From assembly GCA_905331475.1 (NCBI GenBank), contig CAJNYU010000533.1:36930-100929 (forward strand): a stretch of 64,000 nucleotides of DNA, written 5' to 3'. Shown one piece after another: positions 63,676 through 64,000 of the stretch; position 1 is the stretch's first letter, and each line of letters begins with the position of its first letter. The translations under genes and the position numbers were made by a program. This stretch comes from Rotaria socialis (lineage: Eukaryota > Rotifera > Eurotatoria > Philodinida > Philodinidae). The notes beneath the pieces were generated by a model. The model ran no database searches, was not told where the DNA came from, and saw nothing but the letters and a program-made list of their open reading frames with translations.

Positions 63676-64000
63676 ACAGCTTTTATATTCTGAAAAGAAA
63701 ACAATACTAAAAAAACGAAATTTGCACGTCATCAAGCACTGTCTAATTTGAATTTTTTCTTTTTCTTCTTTTTAATACGCGTATATACACATATGTCCTC
63801 TTTCTCGTTTTTTTTTTCGCTTTCTTTTTGCTCGCTCGCGCGTTCTCGTTTTTTTTCTTTCTCTCGTTCTTTTTTTCTCAAAAACAAATGTGTTTGTATC
63901 TTCTTTCTCTCTCTCTCTCTCTGTGTCTGTGTGTGCGTGTCTCATCTAACTCCTTGAATGAAGTTTTCTTACACACACAAATAAACAAATACATAAGACG
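62872..64000. repeat. Pyrimidine-skewed, microsatellite-rich 3' region
   Basis: After the G-alpha-s stop the plus strand is dominated by T and C for over 1 kb: many TTTTCTTT/CTCTTTT tracts, a (TC)n run at about 63646-63675, another at about 63905-63921 and (TG)n at about 63922-63938. Long ORFs here are low-complexity artefacts (Phe/Ser/Leu). Part of it is probably the 3' UTR of the G-alpha-s gene. Confidence 0.7.

Noticed and set aside
62918..63957. Several Phe/Ser-rich ORFs after the G-alpha-s gene
   Set aside because: Low-complexity pyrimidine-rich DNA produces them; no domain, splice context or start signal supports them.

Overview
The window is nuclear DNA from a small-genome animal. The genes are metazoan orthologues split by many short AT-rich introns, mostly about 50 to 90 bp with GT..AG ends. 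Gene density is high and transcripts run on both strands. The dense intron pattern, one bacterial-looking intronless enzyme, many small hAT-type DNA transposons and several genes I cannot assign to a known family together suggest a bdelloid rotifer or a close relative. That placement is an inference from style and content, not from a marker gene.

Layout. The first 11.3 kb (+ strand) holds an unrecognised 177-aa ORF, an LRRC45-like centrosomal coiled-coil gene, a U-box/protein-kinase fusion, and a run of 16 exons that each encode one 28-residue leucine-rich repeat and may belong to the kinase gene. From 12.6 to 15 kb lie an unassigned membrane protein and a nicotinamidase/isochorismatase-family enzyme that looks horizontally acquired. 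From 15.6 to 24.7 kb mobile DNA dominates: an internally deleted hAT element with a perfect 8-bp target duplication, a 1.57-kb near-perfect foldback element, and a second long-TIR element carrying a nested hAT MITE. Among these sit a small single-pass membrane protein (-) and a secreted precursor with dibasic cleavage sites (-).

From 27.4 to 35.4 kb (-) is a trithorax/MLL-type histone H3K4 methyltransferase (PHD fingers, extended PHD, FYRN, FYRC, SET, post-SET). Its two largest introns carry a CORE-type SINE and a hAT MITE. It is divergently paired with ribosomal protein P0 (+, 35.8-37.5 kb). A gene-poor stretch follows. Then come four minus-strand genes: a Gfi1/senseless zinc-finger factor, pyruvate kinase (with a 9-nt microexon), COP9 signalosome subunit 2 (hAT MITE in an intron) and claspin. 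The window closes with a plus-strand G-protein alpha-s gene followed by about 1.1 kb of strongly pyrimidine-skewed DNA.

The conserved genes are housekeeping or regulatory: translation, glycolysis, chromatin, replication checkpoint, ubiquitin/NEDD8 control, cAMP signalling. I see no operon-like functional cluster. The least familiar material is the U-box/kinase plus LRR-exon region, the dibasic prohormone-like gene and the set of inverted-repeat elements. Exon boundaries were placed by eye from splice motifs, reading frame and remembered homologues, and should be treated as models.
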